From positions 1-35,765 of the forward strand of contig CAKQHC010000003.1 of assembly GCA_934234005.1 (NCBI GenBank): a stretch of 35,765 bases of DNA. The letters run 5' to 3'. Origin of the DNA: an uncultured Methanomassiliicoccales archaeon. Its GTDB lineage: Archaea > Thermoplasmatota > Thermoplasmata > Methanomassiliicoccales > Methanomethylophilaceae. The notes beneath the pieces were generated by a model. The model did no database searches. It was not told the origin of the DNA and saw only the letters and a program-made list of their open reading frames with translations. Position 1 is the stretch's first letter; each line of letters begins with the position of its first letter. Below are positions 1 through 5,883 of this stretch, in pieces. Position numbers and translations under genes: made by a program.

Positions 1-185
1 ACATCAAGAACTTTCAATGCCATTATAGGGTCTTCCAATTCGACGTCGTCATGAATTATTACTTCGCCTTCTTCCGTATCGATGTCGATTTTAACGCCGG
101 ACATCTTCTGAAGAAGCTTTTTTGTTTCTCCGTTCTTCCCTATGAGTGTTCCGATTCTGTCTCCCGGAACTCTGATCGATCTCAT
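1..185 (-). CDS. KH-domain RNA-binding protein, Pno1/Dim2-like (C-terminus outside window)
   Basis: The reading frame starts at ATG 185 and runs off the left edge, so only about 61 N-terminal residues are visible. They form the beginning of a KH domain: a short strand (MRSIRVPGDR), then the RNA-contacting IGKNG loop (GxxG at about residues 16-19), then a helix and the KIDIDTEEGEVII strands. In archaea a KH protein of this kind, related to eukaryotic Pno1/Dim2 (Krr1-like), is encoded beside rio1 and aIF1A and is thought to act in small-subunit rRNA maturation or rRNA binding. Its ATG overlaps the TGA of rio1 (ATGA), so the two are translationally coupled and it is the third gene of the aIF1A-rio1-KH operon. 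The family call rests on the GxxG loop and the neighbourhood; the second KH domain is not visible. Confidence 0.85.
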   Translation of the reverse strand, partial: MRSIRVPGDRIGTLIGKNGETKKLLQKMSGVKIDIDTEEGEVIIHDDVELEDPIMALKVLD

Positions 186-988
186 TCCTCTTCCTCCTCG
201 TCGTCATCGGATCCGTTAAGCGTTTCATCCAGTATTACGGCATCATCGATGATATCCGCTCCTCTGTTCCTGAAGAAACGGTTGATATTCTTTATATCGC
301 GTTCCAACAACTCTTTTGCATTGTAATGGTCGCTGGTCATAGCCTGGCCGACATCAATCATTATAGGCTCCCCGTCCTTCATCAGAATGTTGTACTCGCT
401 GAGATCGCCGTGCACCAAATGTGCTTCCTGCCATCCGTCTATAATGAAAGAGATTACTTCTTCATAGGTATCTGTAGGATCGTCCAGAACAGTATCTTTC
501 AACTGGGGGGACGGCCCGCTCTCATCACCGACAAACTCCATCAGAAGGCAGTTTTTGTCGAAAGTCACGGGTTCGGGGACAGGTATCCCTGCTTCGCAAT
601 ATCTGTCCAAATTCTTGAATTCCTTGTTAACCCAAGCATAAATCATTTTCCAGCGGTTTCCGCAAACGCCCCTGAAACGCGGGTCGCCTTCCACATATTT
701 GGCCACTCTTTTGAATGTCGACGTGGACGTACGGAATATCTTAAGGGCAAATTCGTCTCCGTCAGCATCGGTAACGTAGAATACATTGCCTTCTTTTCCC
801 GTAGATATCGGATAATGTACGGTATCGATGTACCCGGACGTCATGAGATCGTAAATCGTCATGAGCGTCTTTCTGTCGAACACTTCTCCGTCGGTCTGGC
901 GTTCATCGCCTGTCTTGTTTGTTTTAAGGGCGTCCACATGCCTTTCAAGGTACGCGTACGCCTCCTCGTATGAAGGCATGCGGTCCAC
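182..988 (-). CDS. rio1: RIO-type serine/threonine protein kinase Rio1
   Basis: A 268-residue atypical protein kinase or ATPase of the RIO1 family, expected to act in late 30S subunit maturation. Visible motifs are the nucleotide-binding loop STGKEGNVF (about 62-70), the ATP-anchoring lysine in ALKIF (K83), the catalytic loop LVHGDLSEYN (191-200, with D195 and N200) and the metal-binding aspartate of MIDVGQA (D212), which is the RIO version of DFG. The STSTFKR segment following the lysine strand is typical of Rio1. The C-terminus is a run of aspartate and glutamate, usual for the family and possibly flexible. It sits between aIF1A (4 nt upstream) and the KH gene (ATGA overlap), the common archaeal order. 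No key residue is missing, so it should be active. Confidence 0.95.
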   Translation of the reverse strand: MDRMPSYEEAYAYLERHVDALKTNKTGDERQTDGEVFDRKTLMTIYDLMTSGYIDTVHYPISTGKEGNVFYVTDADGDEFALKIFRTSTSTFKRVAKYVEGDPRFRGVCGNRWKMIYAWVNKEFKNLDRYCEAGIPVPEPVTFDKNCLLMEFVGDESGPSPQLKDTVLDDPTDTYEEVISFIIDGWQEAHLVHGDLSEYNILMKDGEPIMIDVGQAMTSDHYNAKELLERDIKNINRFFRNRGADIIDDAVILDETLNGSDDDEEEEE

Positions 989-992
989 CGTT

Positions 993-1322
993 TCAGAATA
1001 TGTCCAGGTTCTTCGGAACCTTATTCCTCTTGCTGAGGTTGACTGCCTGGGTTTTTGTGTACCTGAATCTGACGTCGCATTTGTCAGGCTGGAAATCCCA
1101 AACAGAAATGATCAGCAGGTCGCCCTCTCTGATCCACATCCTCTTTTTGATCTTGCCGGGAATGCGTCCCACGCGTGAGACTCCGTCCTCGCACATGACC
1201 TTGATCTTGGAGGCGCCGAGCAGCTGATCCGCTATTCCGAACATCTCCCCTTCCTTGATATTGGGAAGACGTACACGTGTTACGTCCTCATCCGGGCTCT
1301 CAAGCGGTTCGTTGTCGCTCAT
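993..1322 (-). CDS. eif1A: Translation initiation factor aIF1A
   Basis: A 109-residue S1/IF1-type OB-fold protein. The core matches archaeal aIF1A: a short acidic N-terminal tail, a strand carrying RVRLPN, the GEMFGIADQLLG segment, and the KVMCEDG-x-RVGRIPGKIKKR stretch with its basic loop, followed by MWIREGDLLIISVWDF. aIF1A binds the A site of the small subunit and promotes scanning or initiator tRNA placement with aIF2. It is the first gene of the minus-strand operon with rio1 and the KH protein; only 4 nt separate its stop from the rio1 start. The upstream 185 bp to the tRNA gene presumably holds its promoter. Length is normal for the family. Confidence 0.95.
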   Translation of the reverse strand: MSDNEPLESPDEDVTRVRLPNIKEGEMFGIADQLLGASKIKVMCEDGVSRVGRIPGKIKKRMWIREGDLLIISVWDFQPDKCDVRFRYTKTQAVNLSKRNKVPKNLDIF

Positions 1323-1507
1323 TTTATCTAACCGAGTACTTCATATGCAGACCGTTAATATAATTATGGTTCTGCTCCGCACGGGCCCGGATTTCTCCGA
1401 CCGCCGTACAAAAATGCGATTTTAGACCGAAATCCGTCCAAAATACGGTGTCAAAACCCCGAATCATCAAAAACAATTATATGTAACATCGTAATTGGGC
1501 AATCTAA

Positions 1508-1580
1508 GCTCCAGTAGTGTAGCGGCCAATCATTCAGCCCTTTCGAGGCTGACACTCGGGTTCGAATCCCGACTGGAGCA
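1508..1580 (+). tRNA. tRNA-Glu (anticodon TTC)
   Basis: Cloverleaf read by eye. The acceptor stem GCTCCAG (1508-1514) pairs with CTGGAGC (1573-1579), with discriminator A1580. The anticodon stem CAGCC/GGCTG encloses loop CTTTCGA with anticodon TTC. The T arm TCGGG-TTCGAAT-CCCGA is perfect. CCA is not encoded. A TATA-like TTATAT at 1477-1482 lies about 26 nt upstream of the 5' end, a good distance for archaeal TBP. No intron. Confidence 0.96.
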
Positions 1581-1660
1581 CTATCATTCTATCTTCGCTT
1601 GTACGTTTCCGCATAATTCCGTTTGTGACAAAAGTCTGACGGCGGACAAAAATAATCTAA

Positions 1661-1706
1661 ACCGACAGGGCGTAAATCCAAAATAGTTCTTCTGAACCCT
1701 GTCGGT
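1661..1706. repeat. 10-bp inverted repeat with 26-nt spacer
   Basis: ACCGACAGGG at 1661-1670 is mirrored exactly by CCCTGTCGGT at 1697-1706. It lies just beyond the stop of the minus-strand ThiI-like gene (1720) and downstream of tRNA-Glu. On the minus strand it is followed by ATTTTTGTCC, so it could act as a 3'-end hairpin for the ThiI-like transcript. A protein site or small mobile remnant is also possible. Confidence 0.5.
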
Positions 1707-1719
1707 CTTGTGTTTTGGG

Positions 1720-2556
1720 TTACAATCCTTTTTCTATAATTTCCCTGTATTTTGCAACCTCGTCGTCGGACATGCCGATTGTAGGGAAAAACACAGGAAG
1801 TTCGTAAACGGAAGGGTCAAACGATGCAATATCTCCGAGGTCAAGGCCCATCGATATTCCCAAAGCGTCTTTGGCATTCTTCTCGTTCACCATCTTCACA
1901 TACGGATCGTACTTTCTTAGAAGTTCGATATCGTTATCGCCTTTACAAAGGGCTCTGCAGCCGCGTTTCATCATCAGCCATGCGGAAACCAAACCTCTGT
2001 CGCCGGTTATGTCGGCGATAATCTTTCCCTGACTGCCTACCGGCAGTCCTGCATGACAGCGTATGTAGTCCATAAAGATGTACGCCTTATTGTCGCGTAC
2101 TTCGATATAGAACGTCACATCGGGATTGTTGAGATCGACTTTTGGATGTTTGTCTTCGTTGGCGATAAAAATAGCGGATCCCGCCTCTCTGCCCACATCC
2201 ATACTGGTATATCCCTGACTTCCTTCTCTGCGTGCATCCACCGCAAACGATTGGCTGTCGGCTATGCGTCCCACGGAATATTTTGCAGCCGTCGAACATA
2301 TGTCGTCCATATCGGAGGAACACGTTTCGGCCACAGAAATGGAGCCTATTCCGAAAACTTTACGGAGTGATGCGATTGCCTTTTCCGTATCGGACGCTTC
2401 GACATAATATCTGGCGCCTTTTTTCTGAACGAAGGCTTCCACCCCGTCTTGCATGAGCATCGTCAGCATATTGTCTTTCAATATCTTCTCAAATTTTGCC
2501 CTGACAGGGGTGCTCTTAAGGCCTATTTCCGAATATCTGACTAATAGGATTGCCAC
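1720..2556 (-). CDS. ThiI-like THUMP protein with degenerate PP-loop
   Basis: The N-terminus (LVRYSEIGLKS) and the THUMP region (FAVDARREGSQGYTSMDVGR, then KVDLNNPDVTFYIEVR and GLPVGSQGK) match tRNA 4-thiouridine synthase ThiI. THUMP binds tRNA and the PP-loop domain adenylates U8. Here the PP-loop, normally SGGIDSP, reads TGDRGLV before the conserved AWLMMKRG, and the protein ends only about 90 residues later. It therefore lacks most of the ATP pyrophosphatase domain and any rhodanese domain, and ThiI catalysis looks lost. I chose the GTG at 2556, because it begins the family-typical MAILLVRYSEIG and an AT-rich TATA-like stretch at about 2578-2585 would place transcription start close to it (leaderless). 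The ATG at 2577 would add seven residues. Divergent from tauE. It may serve as a tRNA-binding protein. Confidence 0.75.
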   Translation of the reverse strand: MAILLVRYSEIGLKSTPVRAKFEKILKDNMLTMLMQDGVEAFVQKKGARYYVEASDTEKAIASLRKVFGIGSISVAETCSSDMDDICSTAAKYSVGRIADSQSFAVDARREGSQGYTSMDVGREAGSAIFIANEDKHPKVDLNNPDVTFYIEVRDNKAYIFMDYIRCHAGLPVGSQGKIIADITGDRGLVSAWLMMKRGCRALCKGDNDIELLRKYDPYVKMVNEKNAKDALGISMGLDLGDIASFDPSVYELPVFFPTIGMSDDEVAKYREIIEKGL

Positions 2557-2653
2557 AAACTTGCATAAAAATCGCAATATATTATTCCTGTCGGTCCCCG
2601 CTGCCGTATCACGTATGGCAAATCAAATTATACCGCACCGAAAATAACGGCAC

Positions 2654-3478
2654 ATGGACCCGATTACAATCATCGGATTACTTATCATGGGATCCGGAGC
2701 GGGAGTTCTGGGTGCCCTTTTCGGTCTTGGAGGGGGCATAATATTCGTCCCTGTTTTGATGCTTGTATTCGGTTTGGCACCGACGGAAGCCGTAGCCGTG
2801 AGTCTTATCGGCATCATTGCCGGATCCACGGGAGCATCCACAGTATTCGTAGACAAAGGGTTGTCAAACGTCCGTTTGGGGCTGCTGATGGAAATAACCA
2901 CTTCGATAGGGGCGATAGCCGGTGCGGTGATAGCTACATACCTCGAATCATGGATTCTGATGGTTATGTTCTCGTGTATTGTAGTATACAGCGGAATCCG
3001 CATGATTCTCAATCCGGAAAAAGTAATCGAACCTACCGATTCGTCGGACAGCAGACTGGGGTTCCGTTACAAAGACGAATCCGCCGACGAAGACATATCT
3101 TATGAGGTTCAGAACATCAAAGGAGGTATGGCCCTGTGTACCGTTGCGGGGGCCATCTCGTCCATGACAGGAGTCGGAGGGGGAGCGGTCAAGGTGCCTC
3201 TGATGAACATCTACATGAAAATACCGCTCAAAGCAGCCAGTGCCACAAGCAGTTACATGATTGGAATAACCGCATTCTCCGGTGCGGCCACATATTTCAT
3301 AGGAGGACAGGTGTTGCTCGAATACGCGGCATTTGTCGCCATCGGTGCGTTTATCGGATCTCTTCTGGGAACCAAAGCGGCAAGAACCATATCCGCCAAA
3401 CATCTCAGAAAATACTTCTCGGTAGTTCTGTTCTTTATGGCTGCACTCGTTATGCTGCAGGCGGGAGGGATACTATGA
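2654..3478 (+). CDS. TauE/SafE (TSUP) family membrane exporter
   Basis: A 274-residue polytopic membrane protein. It carries the TSUP hallmark glycine-rich first segment (GLLIMGSGAGVLGALFGLGG, about 8-27) and a second, repeated half (SSMTGVGGGAVKVPLM at about 172-187), with roughly eight hydrophobic segments in all. A hydrophilic loop at about 119-155 separates the halves. Family members move sulfite, sulfoacetate, taurine breakdown products or other small organic anions across the cytoplasmic membrane; the substrate cannot be read from sequence. The stop overlaps the start of the DUF1634 gene (ATGA), so the two are co-translated, a pairing known in other prokaryotes. Divergently oriented from the ThiI-like gene with a 97-bp shared promoter region. 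Confidence 0.88.
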   Translation: MDPITIIGLLIMGSGAGVLGALFGLGGGIIFVPVLMLVFGLAPTEAVAVSLIGIIAGSTGASTVFVDKGLSNVRLGLLMEITTSIGAIAGAVIATYLESWILMVMFSCIVVYSGIRMILNPEKVIEPTDSSDSRLGFRYKDESADEDISYEVQNIKGGMALCTVAGAISSMTGVGGGAVKVPLMNIYMKIPLKAASATSSYMIGITAFSGAATYFIGGQVLLEYAAFVAIGAFIGSLLGTKAARTISAKHLRKYFSVVLFFMAALVMLQAGGIL

Positions 3479-3744
3479 ATCTTGAACATTCTACGGCAAT
3501 GACGCTGAGAATCGGAATATTCTTCGGACTCGCATTGACGGTCATAGGACTTGTTGCGGAATGGGCAGGGATGGGAGACGGCCTCATCTACGCAGGATTG
3601 CTGCTGTTGATTGCGTCACCGTTCCTGGGAGTTATAACCACTACGGTATGCCTGTTCGTTGAAAAAGACGTATATTGGGGAATAGTGGGAATAATCCTGC
3701 TGATCATAATCGGATCGGGAATGATACTCAATTTGGTTGTATAA
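3475..3744 (+). CDS. Small membrane protein, DUF1634-like
   Basis: An 89-residue protein starting at ATG 3475, which overlaps the TGA of the upstream exporter. After a short polar N-terminus (MNLEHSTAMTLRIG) it has three hydrophobic segments, at about 15-30, 36-58 and 65-88. The order helix, GDGLIYAGLLLLIASPFLGV, helix resembles DUF1634, a family almost always encoded directly after a TauE/SafE exporter. It is inferred to be an accessory subunit of that transporter. The reading frame is also open upstream, but that part only shadows the exporter gene; the coupled ATG is the natural start. Function of the family is unknown. Confidence 0.8.
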   Translation: MNLEHSTAMTLRIGIFFGLALTVIGLVAEWAGMGDGLIYAGLLLLIASPFLGVITTTVCLFVEKDVYWGIVGIILLIIIGSGMILNLVV

Positions 3745-3754
3745 ATCTAAAATA

Positions 3755-3767
3755 GTGCAAGGGAAGG
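3755..3767. repeat. Distal attachment-site repeat (copy of tRNA-Leu 3' end)
   Basis: GTGCAAGGGAAGG is identical to 7643-7655 in the tRNA-Leu gene. It lies 11 nt after the DUF1634 stop and marks the outer edge of the element. A near copy, GGTGCAAGTGAA at 3875-3886 (one mismatch to tRNA positions 7642-7653), sits 120 bp further in and may be a second, older site. Confidence 0.75.
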
Positions 3768-3872
3768 TATGCACAACCATCCCCCTATCCAGCATATGGG
3801 GAAAAGGCCCAAAAAACGCCATTTTCGGACCTATTCACATCGCCACCCTTTCACCGAAACTCCCCTTATTTT

Positions 3873-4163
3873 TTGGTGCAAGTGAAAACCGATTCCCTCT
3901 GTTTTCGACCTTTAATCCGCATCCTCCATGAGGATACCGATCTGGTCAAATCGGCGGTGAGGAGGATGAGGGAAGAATTCGGAGGCTCGAAGCTGTCCAA
4001 GATAACTCCAAGCATCCCTCTGGCCGTATCCAAGAAGGAAGTCGTGGGGAACATCGACTATCCGAAGCACAAAAGCATCAAGCTCCTGAAATCGGACCAA
4101 AAACCTGAATGTGCCCCTGTGCAGGACGCTACTAAACCTTTTAGTCACCCGACGGACGCGTGA
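3873..4163 (+). CDS. Uncharacterised ORF at the element's left end, possibly a C-terminal fragment
   Basis: The frame is open for 96 codons from a TTG at 3873 and ends in TGA at 4161-4163. Its middle (for example DLVKSAVRRMREEFGG and PSIPLAVSKKEVVGN) looks like real protein: a charged helix followed by mixed strand and loop, with codons such as AAG, CTG and GTC that resemble the integrase remnant. No good start exists. TTG 3873 lies inside an att-like sequence, and the internal ATG in MREEF has its purine-rich stretch directly abutting it, with no spacing. I do not recognise a family. It may be the tail of a larger gene cut by integration or deletion, or spurious. Confidence 0.3.
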   Translation: MVQVKTDSLCFRPLIRILHEDTDLVKSAVRRMREEFGGSKLSKITPSIPLAVSKKEVVGNIDYPKHKSIKLLKSDQKPECAPVQDATKPFSHPTDA

Positions 4164-4267
4164 GCGGACGTCGCGCACCCGTATCGACCCTTAGGGAGCG
4201 AAGGGTACGTGCGACACAGAGGCTGGGTGGCTTTGGTGCGTCGGACCTTGGTCCAGCACCAGCCACC
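4131..4267. ncRNA. GC-rich tandem hairpins, candidate structured RNA
   Basis: Three helices follow one another in a gene-free stretch that is visibly richer in G and C than its surroundings. First, ACTAAA 4131-4136 pairs with TTTAGT 4140-4145. Second, CGCAC 4174-4178 pairs with GTGCG 4209-4213, enclosing ACCCTT 4187-4192 with AAGGGT 4201-4206. Third is a long stem: GGTGGC 4226-4231 with GCCACC 4262-4267, TGGTGC 4234-4239 with GCACCA 4256-4261, and GGAC 4243-4246 with GTCC 4251-4254 closing a CTTG tetraloop. No known RNA family is recognised and the transcribed strand is unknown. It could be an element-encoded RNA, a 3' structure of the RHH gene or the preceding ORF, or a replication or recombination structure. 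Confidence 0.4.
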
Positions 4268-4299
4268 GGTCTCGTCAGTCGTTCCATAAGGGTGTGTGT

Positions 4300-4312
4300 A
4301 CTGATTAGTAAC
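4300..4312. promoter_or_regulatory. Operator-like 13-mer at the 3' end of the RHH gene
   Basis: ACTGATTAGTAAC at 4300-4312 is the exact reverse complement of GTTACTAATCAGT at 4936-4948 upstream of the same gene. It abuts the stop codon of the RHH regulator (4313-4315). The gene is thus enclosed by an inverted pair of what look like regulator-binding sites. Confidence 0.5.
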
Positions 4313-4900
4313 TCATTTTTCATTTTTCGTTTCTTTTATCATTATATCCAAAAGGTTCATCATCCCATTAACTCCCTCATTACTTGTGCTGAATTTTTGA
4401 AGCACAGATTGTATGATGTCGTCGCTACTGCGTTTCTGCTGAACCTTATGGTCTTTCACTCTTTCCAAACGCTCCTCGAATGATTCATCCAAAGCAATCT
4501 GATTGGCCACAGCCATACGGATGAAATCAACTCTTTTATCATAGAAACCAAGAACGTTTTGATATTCGTCTATGTTTCTTATAAGACCTGAAGGAACGCG
4601 AAGTAATATCTGAACAGGCTCGCCTCCGAACTTTGCGTATTTTTCCATATATCTGTCAACGAGCGTCTGCGTAATATGCAGAATCACATTGGGTTCAATG
4701 CTGGTAATCTTACTGATCTCATCGATCTCCGCATCTATTTTAAGTCTTGAATCGACAAGGGTCCTGAAAAGATTCTCCATCGAATTGACGATATATGACG
4801 GTCTTGTGGAGAAATGTCCCAATTTTTGGATATAATCATCCATCTTCTCAAGCATCTCAGTCGGCAAACGGATTGAGATGGTTTCGGTGTCGGAAGCCAT
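4313..4900 (-). CDS. Tandem ribbon-helix-helix (CopG-like) transcriptional regulator
   Basis: A 195-residue protein with two RHH-like units. The first is TISIRLPTEMLEKMDDYIQK followed by SYIVNSMENLF (about 7-46). The second is VQILLRVPSGLIRNIDEYQN followed by RVDFIRMAVANQI (about 96-137). Each has the short DNA-reading strand with alternating polar residues, then two helices. RHH proteins normally dimerise to form one such unit, so a tandem protein could fold as an internal pseudo-dimer. The C-terminal 55 residues are charged and helical. The stretch before ATG 4900 holds a TATA-like AT-rich sequence and, just upstream, direct repeats GTTACTAAT spaced 19 bp, which would let the protein repress itself and the rightward small-ORF operon. 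It probably controls the element's genes; target and effector are unknown. Confidence 0.75.
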   Translation of the reverse strand: MASDTETISIRLPTEMLEKMDDYIQKLGHFSTRPSYIVNSMENLFRTLVDSRLKIDAEIDEISKITSIEPNVILHITQTLVDRYMEKYAKFGGEPVQILLRVPSGLIRNIDEYQNVLGFYDKRVDFIRMAVANQIALDESFEERLERVKDHKVQQKRSSDDIIQSVLQKFSTSNEGVNGMMNLLDIMIKETKNEK

Positions 4901-4935
4901 GATGTTATATTATAGATGTCATTTATCATATTTAT

Positions 4936-4966
4936 GTTACTAATCAGTAAATATGTTACTAATACG
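4936..4966. promoter_or_regulatory. Direct-repeat operator between RHH gene and small-ORF operon
   Basis: GTTACTAAT occurs at 4936-4944 and 4955-4963, 19 bp apart (about two helical turns), in the divergent region between the leftward RHH gene and the rightward small ORFs. The first copy extends to GTTACTAATCAGT, matched in reverse at 4300-4312. AT-rich TATA-like stretches flank the pair on both sides (about 4926-4934 for the leftward gene, about 4967-4978 for the rightward operon). Position and repeat form fit an RHH operator. Confidence 0.55.
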
Positions 4967-5029
4967 AATAATAATATACCATATAGAATATTTGTATAAT
5001 CGCCCTCAATGGAGGAGGAGGAAAAGAAG

Positions 5030-5170
5030 ATGACAGCAGATGAATTCAGAAAGAAGAGCAGAAGAGCGATGTCCAAAGAACATACACGTCCTGTGAAGGT
5101 AGGAAGATTCAATGTAACATCTCACGCGCAGAATCAGATGATTGTAGGGACATACCGAATGAAGCCATGA
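5030..5170 (+). CDS. Small ORF, N-terminal part of a probable frame-broken BECR-like protein
   Basis: A 46-residue ORF. I choose ATG 5030 because GGAGGAGGAGG at 5011-5021 sits 8 nt before it, an excellent ribosome-binding site; the upstream ATG at 5009 lies inside that site. The product ends with RFNVTSHAQNQM followed by an unrelated tail. In the next gene's frame the same DNA upstream of its ATG reads on as CRDIPNEAMIRNLCRKP. Joining the two frames gives a HAxxxM ... RDI ... L..KP order, typical of the start of small RNase-like domains of the barnase-EndoU-colicin-RelE (BECR) type in phage and toxin proteins. A one-base shift between about 5133 and 5150 would merge them. It is either a pseudogene, a sequencing error or a programmed shift. 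Confidence 0.55.
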   Translation: MTADEFRKKSRRAMSKEHTRPVKVGRFNVTSHAQNQMIVGTYRMKP

Positions 5171-5514
5171 TAAGGAATCTGTGCAGGAAGCCTGCGGCCA
5201 GATCATCCGTCAAATATGATTCCCTTGGCAGACCGTCGTACAACCGTCATAATACCGAGAGCACAACAACTGTCAATCCTACCAACAGGAATGTATCCAC
5301 TATACATGCACTTAATAAGAGCGATGCCAAGAGATATGGGATCAAACGCACACATCTGAAGACGGAAACGGAACTGCGCGAGGAAAGAAAATCTGCACCG
5401 AAAACTAAAAGAACGGTGAAAAGAACTCCAACATCCAAGCCGCGTGCTAAGGTCAGTACTGCCAGAAGAAGGACGGGATCGTCCGGACGTACCAAATCAA
5501 GGACCAAAAGGTGA
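5167..5514 (+). CDS. Small basic protein, C-terminal part of a probable BECR-like nuclease with cationic tail
   Basis: A 115-residue ORF whose ATG 5167 overlaps the TGA of the 46-codon ORF (ATGA), so it could also be translated by coupling. Residues 12-53 contain SVKYDSLGRPSYNRHNTEST, then TTVNPTNRNVSTIHALN. The order K-x-D-x-x-GRPS, then VNP and V-T on a final strand, is what I know from phage-borne BECR-fold nuclease domains, where a histidine near the N-terminus (here in the upstream frame) and a terminal S/T are active-site residues. From about residue 68 the protein turns into a lysine/arginine/serine/threonine-rich tail of more than 40 residues, suited to nucleic-acid binding. It is followed at once by an acidic ORF. 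Family assignment is from memory of motifs and needs a profile search. Confidence 0.55.
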   Translation: MIRNLCRKPAARSSVKYDSLGRPSYNRHNTESTTTVNPTNRNVSTIHALNKSDAKRYGIKRTHLKTETELREERKSAPKTKRTVKRTPTSKPRAKVSTARRRTGSSGRTKSRTKR

Positions 5515-5518
5515 AAAG

Positions 5519-5794
5519 ATGCAGAAGACGGTCAGTAATGAGACAGTATCATTGATTAAGAGATATCTTCCGGATATAGGTGTCCAGCTTCCTTTAAGAG
5601 ATGAGGAGGATGTCGAGAAGATATCGGATTTCTTCGAAGAGATTGAGATCAGCCTCTCGAATGCGTTAGGATGCGGAGAAAAGATCGATTGCCAGCTCTT
5701 GAATTCTGCATCGCGCGCCTTCGATGACCTAGCTATCATAGAAGACGATGATTACCATGATATTGATGAACTCAACCAGAGGCTAATGGGCTAA
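5519..5794 (+). CDS. Small acidic protein, possible partner or antitoxin of the basic protein
   Basis: A 91-residue acidic protein starting at ATG 5519, only 4 nt after the stop of the basic ORF; AGGTGA, complementary to the 16S rRNA 3' end, overlaps that stop and serves as its ribosome-binding site. Sequence features are a predicted helix SLIKRYLPDIGV, an acidic loop RDEEDVEKISDFFEEIEISL, and a very acidic C-terminal region (IIEDDDYHDIDELNQRL). I do not recognise a family. Because it follows a strongly basic, nuclease-like product in the same operon and is itself strongly acidic, an immunity or antitoxin role is a reasonable guess, but no homology supports it. It is the last gene of the rightward set, convergent with the metalloprotease. 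Confidence 0.6.
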   Translation: MQKTVSNETVSLIKRYLPDIGVQLPLRDEEDVEKISDFFEEIEISLSNALGCGEKIDCQLLNSASRAFDDLAIIEDDDYHDIDELNQRLMG

Positions 5795-5862
5795 TCTCCA
5801 TTCATCGACAGGCGGTCCGTATCCTGCCATTTATGTACCGTGGAAGATTATATTGTAAAAAA

Positions 5863-5877
5863 GGGGTCTGAGACCCC
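5863..5877 (-). terminator. Terminator of the metalloprotease gene
   Basis: GGGGTCT 5863-5869 and AGACCCC 5871-5877 form a GC-rich palindrome. Read on the minus strand it follows the metalloprotease stop (5884) and is followed by TTTTTTAC, a clear hairpin plus T-tract. It also lies between two convergent genes and may stop rightward transcripts. Confidence 0.7.
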
Positions 5878-5883
5878 GGTTTA

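Noticed and set aside
4141-4323. 60-codon minus-strand ORF over the GC-rich hairpins
   Set aside because: Composition follows the hairpin structure, no start signal is seen, and it overlaps the operator repeat.
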